From: an uncultured Anaerolineae bacterium
GTDB lineage: Bacteria > Chloroflexota > Anaerolineae > Anaerolineales > Villigracilaceae
DNA length: 64,000 nt
Assembly (NCBI GenBank): GCA_903875215.1
Contig: CAIQVH010000014.1
Coordinates: forward strand, 38,772-102,771
Direction of reading: 5' to 3'
Below are positions 42,006-52,292 of the stretch, one piece after another. The position numbers and the translations under genes are program-made. Under the pieces are notes generated by a model. It searched no databases and was not told where the DNA came from. It saw only the letters and a list, made by a program, of their open reading frames with translations. The stretch's first letter is position 1. Each line of letters starts with the position of its first letter.

Positions 42006-42033
42006 GCTGATGAATAATGCCGAATTATTCAGC
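42006..42033. promoter_or_regulatory. Imperfect palindrome in the livK leader (candidate operator or hairpin)
   Basis: GCTGATGAATAAT and AATTATTCAGC form an AT-rich dyad, nearly perfect apart from a 2-nt insertion, about 55-80 bp upstream of livK. It could bind a dimeric regulator or fold in the mRNA. Confidence 0.3.
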
Positions 42034-42133
42034 AATCGTAACTGACAGGCTTAAACAAACATGTTACTTTTTAATTCAAAAAAAAGCAAGGGTCTCTTTG
42101 GGGTGAATTTTTAGCGAATCAATTTCTCTTGCT

Positions 42134-42625
42134 TCAGGATTTAGGGCGGCTGTATAAGACCTTCTCGCGGACGCGTAAATCGGTGTTGCGGATCTTCAAC
42201 GCCAGGTCTGCCGCCAGGTTGTACATCAACCGGTAGCCCAGCTGTGGGTAGGTTTCGCAGAGCATGATCAGTTTGTCGCGCGGAATCACCAACAGGCGCG
42301 TATCTTTGTTGCAAGATTGAGCGGTGGCTGAGCGCAACCCCTCGTCACAAAGAGCCACCTCTCCAAAAGATTGCCCTCGCCGCAGCGCTGCCAGGGTGAT
42401 TTTTTCGGTTTTCCCTTTTGGGTTAGCCGGGCCGGCGTTGACCAGGATGTTGACCTCGCCCTGGACGATGATGTACAACTCTTTGCTGGTGCTGTTTTCT
42501 TCGAAAATGGTTTCCCCTGCGGCATAGGACTTTTCCTGGCAAAGATTGGCGACCAATTCCAGTTGTGTTTGCGTAAACTGGTAGAAAACGTCGCTTTGTT
42601 TGAGAAATGTGATCAGATCGCTCAT
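42134..42625 (-). CDS. Cyclic-nucleotide-binding domain protein
   Basis: 163 residues forming essentially one CRP-type cNMP-binding fold: YAAGETIFEENSTSKELYIIVQGEVNILV, then LAALRRGQSFGEVALCDEGLRSATAQS, which is the phosphate-binding cassette FGE-AL...R-A. A C-helix follows (DKLIMLCETYPQLGYRLMYNLAADLALKI). No helix-turn-helix is present, so it is not a CRP-like transcription factor by itself. It may sense a nucleotide or act as a stand-alone regulator. It is between the liv operon and the M23 peptidase, on the same strand. Confidence 0.88.
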   Translation of the reverse strand: MSDLITFLKQSDVFYQFTQTQLELVANLCQEKSYAAGETIFEENSTSKELYIIVQGEVNILVNAGPANPKGKTEKITLAALRRGQSFGEVALCDEGLRSATAQSCNKDTRLLVIPRDKLIMLCETYPQLGYRLMYNLAADLALKIRNTDLRVREKVLYSRPKS

Positions 42626-42665
42626 AAGGGCCTTTTGCGCGCGAGGTTGATGTTGGGGCAGGTGG

Positions 42666-44075
42666 TTAAGGATAAACCGCGTCCAGCCAGTTCATTGGGT
42701 TGACCTGGACGCCGTTAACCCACACTTCCCAGTGCTGGTGAGCACCTGTGACCCGGCCGGTGCCGCCCACCAGGCCGATGACCTCGCCCTGTTTGACGGT
42801 TTGCCCGGTCTGCACTTTGATTTCGGATTGGTGCCAGAATCCGCTGTACACCCCCCAGCCATGATCGATGAGAGTGGCATTGCCACGAACGGTGAGCGGC
42901 CCGGCGAATACGACCACGCCGTCGGCCGGGGCGGTGATGGGCAGGCCTTCGCCGCCGCAGAAATCCAGCCCGGAGTGGAAGGATTGGATCTGCTGATCGG
43001 TGCCCTGGCCCTGGTAGATACGCCGGTTGCCATAGCGCGAGGTGAAACAATCGGTGAAGCTGGCCGGAGATTGGAATTTTCCCTGCCAGTAGCGTGTTGG
43101 TGTGGCGGGAGCAGTCAGCTGAGTCAGTTGTTGAAATTCAGGCTCGGTAACGGCCGGGTCAATCGTGGCCGGGTCTACGAGCAACAGGGGGTCGTTTGGG
43201 TAGTAACCCGATTGGACGATCACCATCTGTTGGTACGATTGCTTGGAGCCATCGGGCAGGGTTGCTTCCAGTTCCAGAGGGTAAGGCCCTGGCTCCAGCA
43301 TGGCGTGCAGGCCTTGCAAAGCGACATGGCTGCCGTCTTCCTGCGGGAAGAAGTGCAGGGGCATATCCGCCAGGGATCCGCCCAGGGTGACCCCTGGCTG
43401 GGATTGGATGATGATTTCGCTGGTGCCGCCCTGGGTCATGGGTAGTGGGGTGACGGTGACGCTGGCAAAGGCCGTGGGCATGCCGTTGGGTTCGGACGTT
43501 TCGGCTGCTGCAGAAGGGGAGTAGAGCACTTCGCCTGGGAGTGCTTCCCAGGTGCCGTTCAGGCTGTTGACTTGTTGCAGGGTCCAGGGATCGCTGCCAG
43601 CCCGGATGGCTGCTTCCAGAAGGCTTTCGCCGGCATTCAGTGTTGCGCGGTGATTTAGGGGGTTGGCGTCGGTTTGTTGGGGCAGGACGATCCCGGCGCC
43701 TGCATAAAGCTCTGATGGGCTGGTAATGTGGTTCAACTTGCGTAGAAAAGCTTCAGAGATGCGGTTGCGACGGCTCAGGCTGTGCAGGGTTTCGCCGTAG
43801 TTCAGAATTTGAGTGACCAGAACCCCGTTGATTCCTTCCAATCCGGGGATGATGATTTGGGCGCCTGCCGAAATATTGTTGGCGTCGCTCATGTTATTGG
43901 CGGCCATTAAATCATCCAGGGATACGCCAAAGCGGCTGGCGATCAGTGACAGGCTGTCGCCGGGTTGGATGATATAGATCGGGCCGGAGGGTGGGGGGGT
44001 GTCTTGTGCCCGGGCGGCGGAGCCCGGCAGGAGCAGGTAAATCAGCAGGAGGCTGGTCAGAATCCGTTTGATCAT
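42666..44075 (-). CDS. Secreted LysM - M23 peptidase
   Basis: Start at ATG 44075, one base after the upstream DUF192 stop; 469 residues. A signal peptide (about 1-23, ending SAARA) precedes three LysM-like units (IYIIQPGDSLSLIASRFG, ILNYGETLHSLSRRNRISEAF, and a more divergent third), a beta-rich middle part, and a C-terminal M23 domain. The metal site is visible as HSGLDF and HQHWEVWV, with DGVVVFAG and GWGVYSGFWHQSE typical of the LytM fold. It probably cuts wall peptides or acts as a wall-binding activator; the zinc ligands look complete. Confidence 0.92.
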   Translation of the reverse strand: MIKRILTSLLLIYLLLPGSAARAQDTPPPSGPIYIIQPGDSLSLIASRFGVSLDDLMAANNMSDANNISAGAQIIIPGLEGINGVLVTQILNYGETLHSLSRRNRISEAFLRKLNHITSPSELYAGAGIVLPQQTDANPLNHRATLNAGESLLEAAIRAGSDPWTLQQVNSLNGTWEALPGEVLYSPSAAAETSEPNGMPTAFASVTVTPLPMTQGGTSEIIIQSQPGVTLGGSLADMPLHFFPQEDGSHVALQGLHAMLEPGPYPLELEATLPDGSKQSYQQMVIVQSGYYPNDPLLLVDPATIDPAVTEPEFQQLTQLTAPATPTRYWQGKFQSPASFTDCFTSRYGNRRIYQGQGTDQQIQSFHSGLDFCGGEGLPITAPADGVVVFAGPLTVRGNATLIDHGWGVYSGFWHQSEIKVQTGQTVKQGEVIGLVGGTGRVTGAHQHWEVWVNGVQVNPMNWLDAVYP

Positions 44076-44076
44076 G

Positions 44077-44451
44077 TTATTCAGTTTCAAAAGTGATCCG
44101 GTCGCCTGGCTGAAAATCGCCATGACGGCTGGGATGATATTCGATCACATAGCAGGCGGGATGGGTGGGGGCATAAAAAGGCCGCCAGGCTTTGGCCAGC
44201 GTGATATCCACCACTTCGTTCTGTGAGTTCACCCAGGCAATTGACAGGTCGGTCCAGACAAAGAACATGTGGATGGCGGTGTCGATGCGGTTTTCGCGCG
44301 CTTCCACCAGTACCAGGCCTTCATCAATCTCCAGGCTGGAACGGAAAGTAAACCCGCGCAGGCGGGAAAAAAAAGACTGGCACCATCTGGCCCGGATGGG
44401 GGCCAGGTTGGGCCGATTCAGGTTGCGAATGAGGATGGGGTGCGTTTTCAT
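44077..44451 (-). CDS. DUF192 family protein
   Basis: Start at ATG 44451, giving 124 residues; ATG 44472 is an alternative adding seven residues. The family core is seen in CQSFFSRLRGFTFRSSLEIDEGLVLVE, IDTAIHMFFVWTDLSIAWVN and YVIEYHPSRHGDFQPGDRITFE. DUF192 proteins are small beta folds of unknown function. This copy lacks the usual signal peptide. It is one base before the M23 gene and probably in the same transcript. Confidence 0.85.
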   Translation of the reverse strand: MKTHPILIRNLNRPNLAPIRARWCQSFFSRLRGFTFRSSLEIDEGLVLVEARENRIDTAIHMFFVWTDLSIAWVNSQNEVVDITLAKAWRPFYAPTHPACYVIEYHPSRHGDFQPGDRITFETE

Positions 44452-44525
44452 AACATTAGGATTTTCAAACAAATGAGCGGCTCTGTGATGCTCAAGAAGC
44501 CGCCCCTCAGCCTGGTACAGGTGAT

Positions 44526-44909
44526 TTATTTGCGCGCCAGTACCTGTTGTATGACGGCCAGCAATTCATTGGGGGTAAAAGGCTTGTTGATGTATGCATC
44601 CACTTTGGCGATGCGCAGACCCAGAACTTTGTCTATGGGTTGGGCTTTGGCAGTCACTACGATCACCGGCACATCCCTGATATTTTCATCTGCTTTTATT
44701 TGCTGGTATACTTCCCAGCCATCCATGCCCGGCATCATCAGGTCCAAGAGCAGCAAATCAGGCTTTTTCTCGTGGATCATTCTCAAGCCTTCCGGGCCAT
44801 TGGCTGCACCAAAGACCAGAAATCCTTTCCGGCTCAGGATGATCCGGACCAGTTCAATCATTTCCGTTTCATCCTCTATATATAGAATGCTCTTTTCCGA
44901 TTTATCCAT
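44526..44909 (-). CDS. Single-domain response regulator (CheY-like)
   Basis: 127 residues forming a bare receiver domain: acidic YIEDETEM, phosphoacceptor Asp in LLLDLMMPGMDGWEV, Thr in VIVVTAKAQ and Lys in AYINKPFTPNEL. There is no output domain, so it must signal through protein contacts. No kinase gene lies next to it. It is divergent from the exonuclease gene. Confidence 0.93.
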   Translation of the reverse strand: MDKSEKSILYIEDETEMIELVRIILSRKGFLVFGAANGPEGLRMIHEKKPDLLLLDLMMPGMDGWEVYQQIKADENIRDVPVIVVTAKAQPIDKVLGLRIAKVDAYINKPFTPNELLAVIQQVLARK

Positions 44910-44979
44910 AACTGTAATTAAGCCTCAAACATGCCACAACGAAAAATAGAGTTTACCATAAGCAGGCTGAGGTGATGAC

Positions 44980-45741
44980 ATGAAAATCACGACATGGAAT
45001 GTCAACGGCATACGCGCGGCACTGGGGAAGAACCTCAAGCCTTGGGTGCTGGAAAATGCACCGGACGTCCTCTGCCTGCAGGAGATAAAAGCCAGGCCGC
45101 AGCAGTTGACGGCCGAGCAACAGGATTTCCCCGGCTATGACATTGTTTGGAACCCGGCCCAGCGCCCCGGCTACAGCGGTGTGGCCACCTTTTCACGTCT
45201 TGCCCCGGCGGCCGTAGAAATTGGCCTGGGCGAGGAACGCTTTGATATCGAAGGGCGCGCCATTTGCACCCGGCAGGCGGATTTTTTGCTCTATAACATT
45301 TACTTTCCGAACGGGCAGCGCAGCCAGGAGCGGGTGGGTTACAAGCTCGATTTTTATGCCCGCCTGCTCGACATTTGCGATCGCCTGCTGGGTTCCGGCG
45401 AAAATATCATTATCACTGGCGACTTCAATACCGCGCACATGCCGATCGACCTGGCAAACCCGAAGGAGAATGAAACCAACTCTGGTTTTTTACCGGAGGA
45501 GCGCGCCTGGGTGGACCGCTACCTGGAGCATGGGTTTGTAGATGTATATCGTCGCCTTTATCCCGAACAGGAGCAATACACATGGTGGACGTACCGCATG
45601 GGCGCACGCCAACGGAATATCGGCTGGCGGATTGACTACTTTCTGGTCTCTGAAGGCCTGGCTGGGCGGGTCAGGGATGTGCAAATTCATGATCAGGTGG
45701 CTGGCTCTGATCACTGCCCGGTGTCACTTTGGTTGGAGTAA
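44980..45741 (+). CDS. xth: Exodeoxyribonuclease III / AP endonuclease
   Basis: 253 residues, normal length. The ExoIII motifs are present: TTWNVNGIRAA, CLQEIKARPQQL with the metal-binding Glu, YNIYFPNG, ITGDFNTAH with catalytic Asp and Asn, RIDYFLVS and the closing SDHCPVSLWLE. It cleaves DNA at abasic sites in base-excision repair. It is a single gene with a GAGG-like site upstream. Confidence 0.95.
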   Translation: MKITTWNVNGIRAALGKNLKPWVLENAPDVLCLQEIKARPQQLTAEQQDFPGYDIVWNPAQRPGYSGVATFSRLAPAAVEIGLGEERFDIEGRAICTRQADFLLYNIYFPNGQRSQERVGYKLDFYARLLDICDRLLGSGENIIITGDFNTAHMPIDLANPKENETNSGFLPEERAWVDRYLEHGFVDVYRRLYPEQEQYTWWTYRMGARQRNIGWRIDYFLVSEGLAGRVRDVQIHDQVAGSDHCPVSLWLE

Positions 45742-45764
45742 TCCACTGGTTGGATGCAATTTGA

Positions 45765-45831
45765 ACCTGACGGTTTTTGACAGAAAACTATTAGAAAATC
45801 ATATAAGTTCTAAACCGGCCAACCGTCAGGT
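45765..45831. promoter_or_regulatory. Inverted repeat flanking the ftsH promoter region
   Basis: The arms ACCTGACGGTT (45765-45775) and AACCGTCAGGT (45821-45831) are exactly complementary, 45 bp apart. The second arm lies where the -35 region of the TATAAT at 45845-45850 would be. It could be a paired operator or a long-loop hairpin after xth. Confidence 0.35.
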
Positions 45832-45844
45832 GAATGGCATGGTA

Positions 45845-45850
45845 TATAAT
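45845..45850 (+). promoter_or_regulatory. -10 element (TATAAT) of ftsH
   Basis: A perfect TATAAT 27 bp before the GTG start. AGGAGGT follows at 45867-45873. No consensus -35 is present; its place is taken by an arm of an inverted repeat. Confidence 0.55.
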
Positions 45851-45876
45851 CACCCTGACCGATATAGGAGGTCTTT

Positions 45877-47748
45877 GTGAATAATTCTCGAAATCAGTCA
45901 TTGCTCATCTATGCCCTGTTGTTTATCGCAATCGTTGCGATGGTCTTCTTCAACATGCGTCAGGCAGCCGCGACCAGCGAAACGCTTACCATTAATCAGC
46001 TGGCTGCGGACCTTCAGCAAGGAAAAGTGAAGCGGATTGTTGTGGAAGCGGATAACCGGCTGCGGGTGATTTATCCTGGGGGTGCGGATGGAGAGTTTGA
46101 ACGCACCGCTCAAAAAGAAGAAAATACCTCGCTCATCGATGAATTGTTGATGTTGGGCGTCTCGCCTGCTCAATTGTCGTATGACAACGTTCCGATTGAA
46201 GTCAGCCCTCCCAGTTCCTGGATGACCATTCTGGGTGTGCTGGGGTATGCCTTGCCATTTATTTTGATGTTCGGTCTGTTCTGGTGGATTTTTCGCCAGG
46301 CGCAGGGTTCTAACAATGCCGCCATGTCCTTTGGGAAATCGCGGGCGCGCATGTTTACCGGTGAGCATCCCACTGTGACATTTGACGATGTCGCCGGCGC
46401 GGAAGAGTCAAAGGAAGAGCTCAAGGAAGTGGTTGAATTCCTGCGTGAGCCACAGAAGTTCATCCAGTTGGGCGCGCGCATTCCCAAGGGAGTGCTGTTG
46501 GTCGGGCCTCCCGGCACGGGCAAGACGCTGCTGGCCAAGGCGGTTTCTGGTGAGGCAGGTGTACCGTTCTTCTCGATCTCCGGTTCTGAGTTCGTGGAAA
46601 TGTTCGTTGGCGTGGGCGCCAGCCGCGTGCGCGATTTGTTTGAGCAGGCTAAACGTCACTCGCCCTGTATCATTTTTGTGGATGAAATTGACGCGGTCGG
46701 ACGCCAGCGTGGAGCCGGCCTGGGCGGCTCACATGATGAGCGTGAGCAAACCCTCAACCAGATGCTGGTCGAAATGGATGGTTTCGATACCGATACCAAC
46801 GTGATTGTGGTGGCCGCCACCAACCGCCCCGACATCCTCGACCCGGCCCTGTTGCGTCCTGGCCGTTTCGATCGCCGCGTGACCCTCGACCGCCCCGATG
46901 TGAAAGGCCGCGAAGCCATTCTGCGGGTGCACGTCAAGGGCAAGCCGCTCGATCCCGAATTAGATTTAGGCGCGATTGCCCGCGGCACCCCCGGTTTTGT
47001 GGGCGCTGACCTGGAAAACCTGGTCAACGAAGGCGCCATCCTGGCTGCACGCCGCAACAAGCGCGCCATCGGCCAGTCTGAGTTGGAGGAAGCCATTGAA
47101 CGCGTCATCATGGGCCCCGAACGCAAATCACGCCTGATCAGCGACGAAGAAAAGCGCATCATTGCTTATCACGAGGCCGGTCACGCTGTGGTGGGGAATG
47201 CCATCCCCGAAGCGGATCCGGTACAGAAAGTGACCATCGTCGGGCGTGGGCAGGCGGGAGGTGTGACCTGGTTCCGGCCGGATGACGATCGCATCTTGAT
47301 GAGCCGCCGGAAAATGGTTGCCATGTTGACTTATGCATTGGGCGGTCGCGCGGCTGAGGCCGAAGTTTTTGATGACATCACCTCCGGCGCCTCCAATGAC
47401 ATCGAACAGGTCACTCGTATTGCCCGCTCCATGGTCACCCGCCTCGGCATGAGTGAACAGCTCGGGAATCGGGTGTACGGCCAAAAGGAAGAGCTCATTT
47501 TCCTCGGGCGTGAAATCTCCGAACAGCGAGATTATTCTGAATTGGTGGCGGAACAAATCGACCAGGAAGTCCGCAAAATTGTGGATGAAGCATATTCCAG
47601 CGCGCAGCGCATTCTTAAGGAGTACCGGAAGCAGTTGGACGATGTTGCCAACTTGCTCCTGGAAAAAGAAACCATCACCCGTGAAGAATTTGAGCAAGCC
47701 TTCCCGCCGCCCTTCCCCAAGAAAAGCGGCACGCCGCAGATTGCCTGA
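45877..47748 (+). CDS. ftsH: ATP-dependent zinc metalloprotease FtsH
   Basis: 623 residues starting at GTG 45877, preceded by AGGAGGT. Two membrane helices (about 7-25 and 115-138) frame a small extracytoplasmic domain. The AAA domain has Walker A GPPGTGKT at about 210, Walker [15 protein letters not shown], the second region of homology and the pore motif FVEMFVG. The M41 protease has HEAGH at about 432-436 and [11 protein letters not shown] with the third metal ligand. It extracts and degrades membrane and regulatory proteins. It stands alone with its own promoter and terminator. Confidence 0.97.
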   Translation: MNNSRNQSLLIYALLFIAIVAMVFFNMRQAAATSETLTINQLAADLQQGKVKRIVVEADNRLRVIYPGGADGEFERTAQKEENTSLIDELLMLGVSPAQLSYDNVPIEVSPPSSWMTILGVLGYALPFILMFGLFWWIFRQAQGSNNAAMSFGKSRARMFTGEHPTVTFDDVAGAEESKEELKEVVEFLREPQKFIQLGARIPKGVLLVGPPGTGKTLLAKAVSGEAGVPFFSISGSEFVEMFVGVGASRVRDLFEQAKRHSPCIIFVDEIDAVGRQRGAGLGGSHDEREQTLNQMLVEMDGFDTDTNVIVVAATNRPDILDPALLRPGRFDRRVTLDRPDVKGREAILRVHVKGKPLDPELDLGAIARGTPGFVGADLENLVNEGAILAARRNKRAIGQSELEEAIERVIMGPERKSRLISDEEKRIIAYHEAGHAVVGNAIPEADPVQKVTIVGRGQAGGVTWFRPDDDRILMSRRKMVAMLTYALGGRAAEAEVFDDITSGASNDIEQVTRIARSMVTRLGMSEQLGNRVYGQKEELIFLGREISEQRDYSELVAEQIDQEVRKIVDEAYSSAQRILKEYRKQLDDVANLLLEKETITREEFEQAFPPPFPKKSGTPQIA

Positions 47749-47749
47749 A

Positions 47750-47789
47750 AATCAAAAAGCCTCCCGGATTTGGGGAGGCTTTTTTGATT
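47750..47789. terminator. Bidirectional terminator after ftsH
   Basis: AATCAAAAAGCCTCCC pairs with GGGAGGCTTTTTTGATT across a short loop, between the convergent ftsH and acyl-CoA ligase genes. Confidence 0.92.
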
Positions 47790-47798
47790 AACCTACGG

Positions 47799-49502
47799 TT
47801 ACTGGTTCGCTTCCTTGTGCTGACGGACCAGTTCGCGCCGCAGAATTTTTCCCACCGTTGTCTTGGGCAGTTCGCCGCGGAATTCAATATGCGTGGGGAC
47901 CTTATACGCCGCCAGGCGCTCCTTGCACCAGGCCTTGACCTCGTCCTCGCTCAGCGACTCGTCCTTACGAACAATCCACGCCTTCACCGTTTCGCCGCGA
48001 TACGGATCCGGGATGCCTGCCACGCCTGCTTCAAGCACCTTTGGGTTGGCTGTGATGGCCTCTTCCACCTCGCGTGGCCACACCTGGTAGCCGCCCGGTT
48101 TGATCAACTCTTTCTTGCGATCCACGATGTAAAAATATCCATCCTCATCCATGCGGGCGATATCCCCGGTGAAAAGCCATGGCGCGCCGCCATCGTTCAT
48201 GTCGCGCAGGGTGTTGGCCGTCTCAGTCGGCATATTGTGATAGCCCTTCATCACCTGCGGCCCGCGGATGGCGATTTCGCCAATCTCACCGGTCGCCATT
48301 TCTGTCACACCGTCATCCAGGCTGATGATCTTGCATTGCACATCCGGCAGTGGCATGCCAATTGACCCGGTTTTATTAATGCCCATCATTGGGTTGCAGT
48401 GCGTTGCTGTTGGCGCTTCCGAAAGGCCGTAGCCTTCAAATACCTTGCCGCCAGAAAGTTTTTCAAATTTCTCTTTTGTCTCGCGCATCAACGGCGCCGA
48501 GCCGGAAACGCAAGCTTTGATTGAGCCCAGCTTCACCTTCCCTGCAGCCACATCCGGGTGATTGTTAATGGCCGTATAAAGGGTTGGCACGCCGGGGAAA
48601 ATGGTTGGAGAATACTTGTTGATATTCGCCAGAACATCCGGAATATCGCGCGCGTTCGGGATCATTACCATGGTCGCCCCGGAAGCCAGCGCAAAACTCA
48701 TCCCCGCCACCATGCCATAGACATGAAAAAGCGGGATAGCCATCAGAACAGTTTCCTCGCCGTCTTTTGCGCTCGTAATCCAGGTCTTCAACTGAAGTGT
48801 GTTCGCCACCACATTGCGGTGCAGCGCTACCGCGCCCTTTGAAACCCCAGTTGTCCCGCCGGAATACTGGAACATGGCCGTATCCTCCGGCCCCACATCC
48901 AGCTTCGGGCGGTCGGAAGGTTGGTATTTTGACAACAAATCGGGCAGCCAGAAATCACTCGCCGGTAATCCGCCCTCGATCCGGAATCCGCCTTTTTTTT
49001 CTTTGGCCAGCGTAAACAGCAGGCGTGTGACCGGAGGCAGGGTCTCTTTCAAATTGCTGACGATCAGGGTTTTGATCCGGGTCTTCGGTTGAGCAGCCTT
49101 CATCTTGGCATAAAAGTTGCTCATGACGAACATGATCTCAATCCCCGCATCGTTGACCTGATGTTCGATCTCGGTGGGCGTGTAAAGTGGATTGGTCGCC
49201 ACCACCACGCCACCCGCCTTTAAAATACCGAAATACACCATCACAAACTGCGGCGTGTTCGGCATAAAAATACCCACCCGGTCGCCTTTTTTGACGCCCA
49301 GCGCTGCCAATGCTCCCGCAATTCGATCGGAACGTTCATTCATCTCCTGGTAGGAAATTTTTGCGCCTTTGAAGATCGTACAGGGGCGGTTGGGGAATTT
49401 CTGCGCCGAATCTTCCAGAAAGTGGAATAGCGGCACTTGCGGGTAATTAATGCTTTGAGCTACACCCTGATCATAATTCTTCACCCACGGGCGGTTTTCC
49501 AT
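47799..49502 (-). CDS. fadD: Long-chain acyl-CoA ligase
   Basis: ATG 49502 is chosen because AGGAGG lies seven bases upstream; a GTG six bases earlier sits too close to it. The product has 567 residues. ANL-superfamily motifs are YSGGTTGVSKGAVALHRN (phosphate loop), VFEGYGLSEAPTATH, LFTGDIARMDEDGYFYIVDRKKELIKPGGYQVWPREVE, and the catalytic Lys in LPKTTVGKILRRELV. Domain order and motif details fit FadD-type fatty acyl-CoA synthetases acting at the inner face of the membrane. Chain length preference is not readable. It is a single gene. Confidence 0.92.
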   Translation of the reverse strand: MENRPWVKNYDQGVAQSINYPQVPLFHFLEDSAQKFPNRPCTIFKGAKISYQEMNERSDRIAGALAALGVKKGDRVGIFMPNTPQFVMVYFGILKAGGVVVATNPLYTPTEIEHQVNDAGIEIMFVMSNFYAKMKAAQPKTRIKTLIVSNLKETLPPVTRLLFTLAKEKKGGFRIEGGLPASDFWLPDLLSKYQPSDRPKLDVGPEDTAMFQYSGGTTGVSKGAVALHRNVVANTLQLKTWITSAKDGEETVLMAIPLFHVYGMVAGMSFALASGATMVMIPNARDIPDVLANINKYSPTIFPGVPTLYTAINNHPDVAAGKVKLGSIKACVSGSAPLMRETKEKFEKLSGGKVFEGYGLSEAPTATHCNPMMGINKTGSIGMPLPDVQCKIISLDDGVTEMATGEIGEIAIRGPQVMKGYHNMPTETANTLRDMNDGGAPWLFTGDIARMDEDGYFYIVDRKKELIKPGGYQVWPREVEEAITANPKVLEAGVAGIPDPYRGETVKAWIVRKDESLSEDEVKAWCKERLAAYKVPTHIEFRGELPKTTVGKILRRELVRQHKEANQ

Positions 49503-49586
49503 CGTCACTCCTCCTCAAAAAAAGTGTTTAAAATATTTCATAAAGTATAGAAGTAATAAAAACAAAAGTCAACTGTGGGAAATATT

Positions 49587-50516
<930 letters not shown>

Positions 50517-50522
50517 GGCGGC

Positions 50523-50879
50523 TCAATCGGCGGTGACGTTTTCGAAGTGTTCAATGCGCGGGGGCAGGCCAGGCTGGCCCTCCACAGCGAGCGCATCACA
50601 TTGCCAGGTGTCGATTTCGTGTTCGGCGGCGTAATGTCCGGCAGCAGCGCGCATGTGTTTCAGCTTGGCCGGGGTCAGGGCGGTTTCGGGCAGGCCGAAG
50701 CGGCGCGAGGTGCGGGCTTTGACTTCCACAAAAACAGTTAAATCTTCGAGGCGGGCGAGGATGTCGATTTCGCCGTAGGGGGTGCGAATATTTTTTCCCA
50801 AGATCTGGTAGCCGCGTTCCGCCAGGTAGGTGGATGCGACGGTCTCACCCCACTTCCCAATTTTTTGGTTGTGTTTCAT
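50523..50879 (-). CDS. yraN: UPF0102/YraN family endonuclease-like protein
   Basis: Start at ATG 50879, overlapping the glycosyltransferase stop (ATGA); 118 residues, the usual length. The family pattern is clear: KIGKWGETVASTYLAERGYQIL, then the PD-(D/E)xK-like TPYGEIDILARLEDLTVFVEVKARTS and FGLPETALTPAKLKHMRAAAGHY. The nuclease fold is predicted for the family, but the substrate is not known. Confidence 0.92.
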   Translation of the reverse strand: MKHNQKIGKWGETVASTYLAERGYQILGKNIRTPYGEIDILARLEDLTVFVEVKARTSRRFGLPETALTPAKLKHMRAAAGHYAAEHEIDTWQCDALAVEGQPGLPPRIEHFENVTAD

Positions 50880-52075
50880 GATTTGAAATATTCCAGGAAA
50901 TTGCGCAGGTGGAAGCTCAGGCTGCGTTTGCGGGATTTTCCAGCGTGGGCAAGCCGCTCGTAGTGGTCGAGCATTTGTGCGGTGGTGCGCCGGATATCGT
51001 AGCGTTCGGAGGCCTGCAGTGCTCTGTAGCCCATGGCTTGGCGCCCGGCAGTCTCGAGGCACAGGCGGGTCAGCCGGGCAGTGAAGGCGGCCAAGTCTTC
51101 GCTAGCCAGAAAACCGCTGATGCCGTCTTCCACTGTGTCTCCGACGCCGACCGAACGGATTCCCATGATGGGTAGCCCGGCGGCCATGGCTTCGATGACT
51201 GAGAGCGGGTGAACTTCGCTGACCGAGGCGGTTACGAATATGTCGCACATGCCCAGGTAGTCGGGCAGTTCTTCGTAAGGGAGCCGCCCGGTGAAATGGA
51301 TGTGGTGCCCGTTGTGGAAATCATAGGCGAGGTCTTCCAGGTTTTCGCGTTCCGGGCCGTCTCCAGCGAGGAACAGGTGGGCGTTTGGGATGGCTTCCTG
51401 GAGGCCGCTGAAGGCTCTTAGCAGGAAGGGCAGGTTTTTTTCTGGGGCCAGGCGTCCGGTGAAGATGAGCAGCAGGTCGTCGGGAAGCAGGCCAAGGCGT
51501 CGGCGCAGGGATTTTCCGCGGTGGTTGTGGAAGTTGCTCAGATCAACCCCGTTTGGGACGATGGTGATGGGTGCCTTGATTTTGAAATGGCGCAAGACTT
51601 CGGCCATGCCGGGCGAGGGAGAAATGACCATGTCTACCGCGGTGCAGAAATCGGGCATGTAGGATTCGATCAGGCTTTGGCTGATTTCTGGTGGCAGGCC
51701 GGGCAGGTAAGCCTGAGCGTACAGATCATAGCGGGTGTGGTTGGTAAAAATGATGGGAATGTTGAGCGGTCGGCAGTAGCGCAGAGCCAGCCGTCCACTC
51801 AAGAATGGGTGATGAACATGGACGACGTCCATGGTTTGCAGCAGGTTTTTCGCCGGGCGGCTGTAGCGAAAGGATAGATAGTAGCCTGTATCCACCAGCG
51901 GCAGGCCGGGCGAGCGAATTACGCGTGATTCTGTATCCTGGTAATCTTCATCGCCAAAGGTGAAGATAAACACTTCATGTCCGGCCATTTCCAGATGGCG
52001 TTTATTCAATTCGATATAATTGGTAATTCCGCTGATGTGCGGTTTATAAGTGTCTGCCATCATGCCGATGCGCAT
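50876..52075 (-). CDS. GT4 family glycosyltransferase
   Basis: 399 residues in the GT-B fold. The acceptor domain starts MRIGMMADTYKPHISGITNYI; DVVHVHHPFLSGRLA follows. The donor domain has VPNGVDLSNF, IFTGRLAPEKNLPFLLRAF and the sugar-nucleotide site VSEVHPLSVIEAMAAGLPI. The family includes glycolipid synthases (for example glucosyldiacylglycerol synthase) and mannosyltransferases; the N-terminus most resembles this group. Probably acts on a lipid acceptor at the membrane. First gene of the operon with yraN and miaA. Confidence 0.88.
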   Translation of the reverse strand: MRIGMMADTYKPHISGITNYIELNKRHLEMAGHEVFIFTFGDEDYQDTESRVIRSPGLPLVDTGYYLSFRYSRPAKNLLQTMDVVHVHHPFLSGRLALRYCRPLNIPIIFTNHTRYDLYAQAYLPGLPPEISQSLIESYMPDFCTAVDMVISPSPGMAEVLRHFKIKAPITIVPNGVDLSNFHNHRGKSLRRRLGLLPDDLLLIFTGRLAPEKNLPFLLRAFSGLQEAIPNAHLFLAGDGPERENLEDLAYDFHNGHHIHFTGRLPYEELPDYLGMCDIFVTASVSEVHPLSVIEAMAAGLPIMGIRSVGVGDTVEDGISGFLASEDLAAFTARLTRLCLETAGRQAMGYRALQASERYDIRRTTAQMLDHYERLAHAGKSRKRSLSFHLRNFLEYFKS

Positions 52076-52292
52076 GAGTTTTTAGCCTCCGCAATGTGCA
52101 TAGGTTCTCTATGAGTGTACCATGAAGGGGGCACGGTCCGGCGGATTTTTATTATCTTGCTCTCAGGGAATCGGTTCAGAGATATAATTACATGCAATTT
52201 CCAAACCAGTTTGCATTTGGGGTTGGTTCACGAGTTAAACACGGTGGGTTTTTGCGGCCTGCCTTAAATTGGAGCTTTTGTTCTTAAAAAGG

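Noticed and set aside
52192..52287. Small reading frame after TATAAT at 52183
   Set aside because: The ATG is only 3 nt after the -10 box, the peptide has no recognisable feature and it ends before the NYN gene; more likely 5' untranslated sequence.
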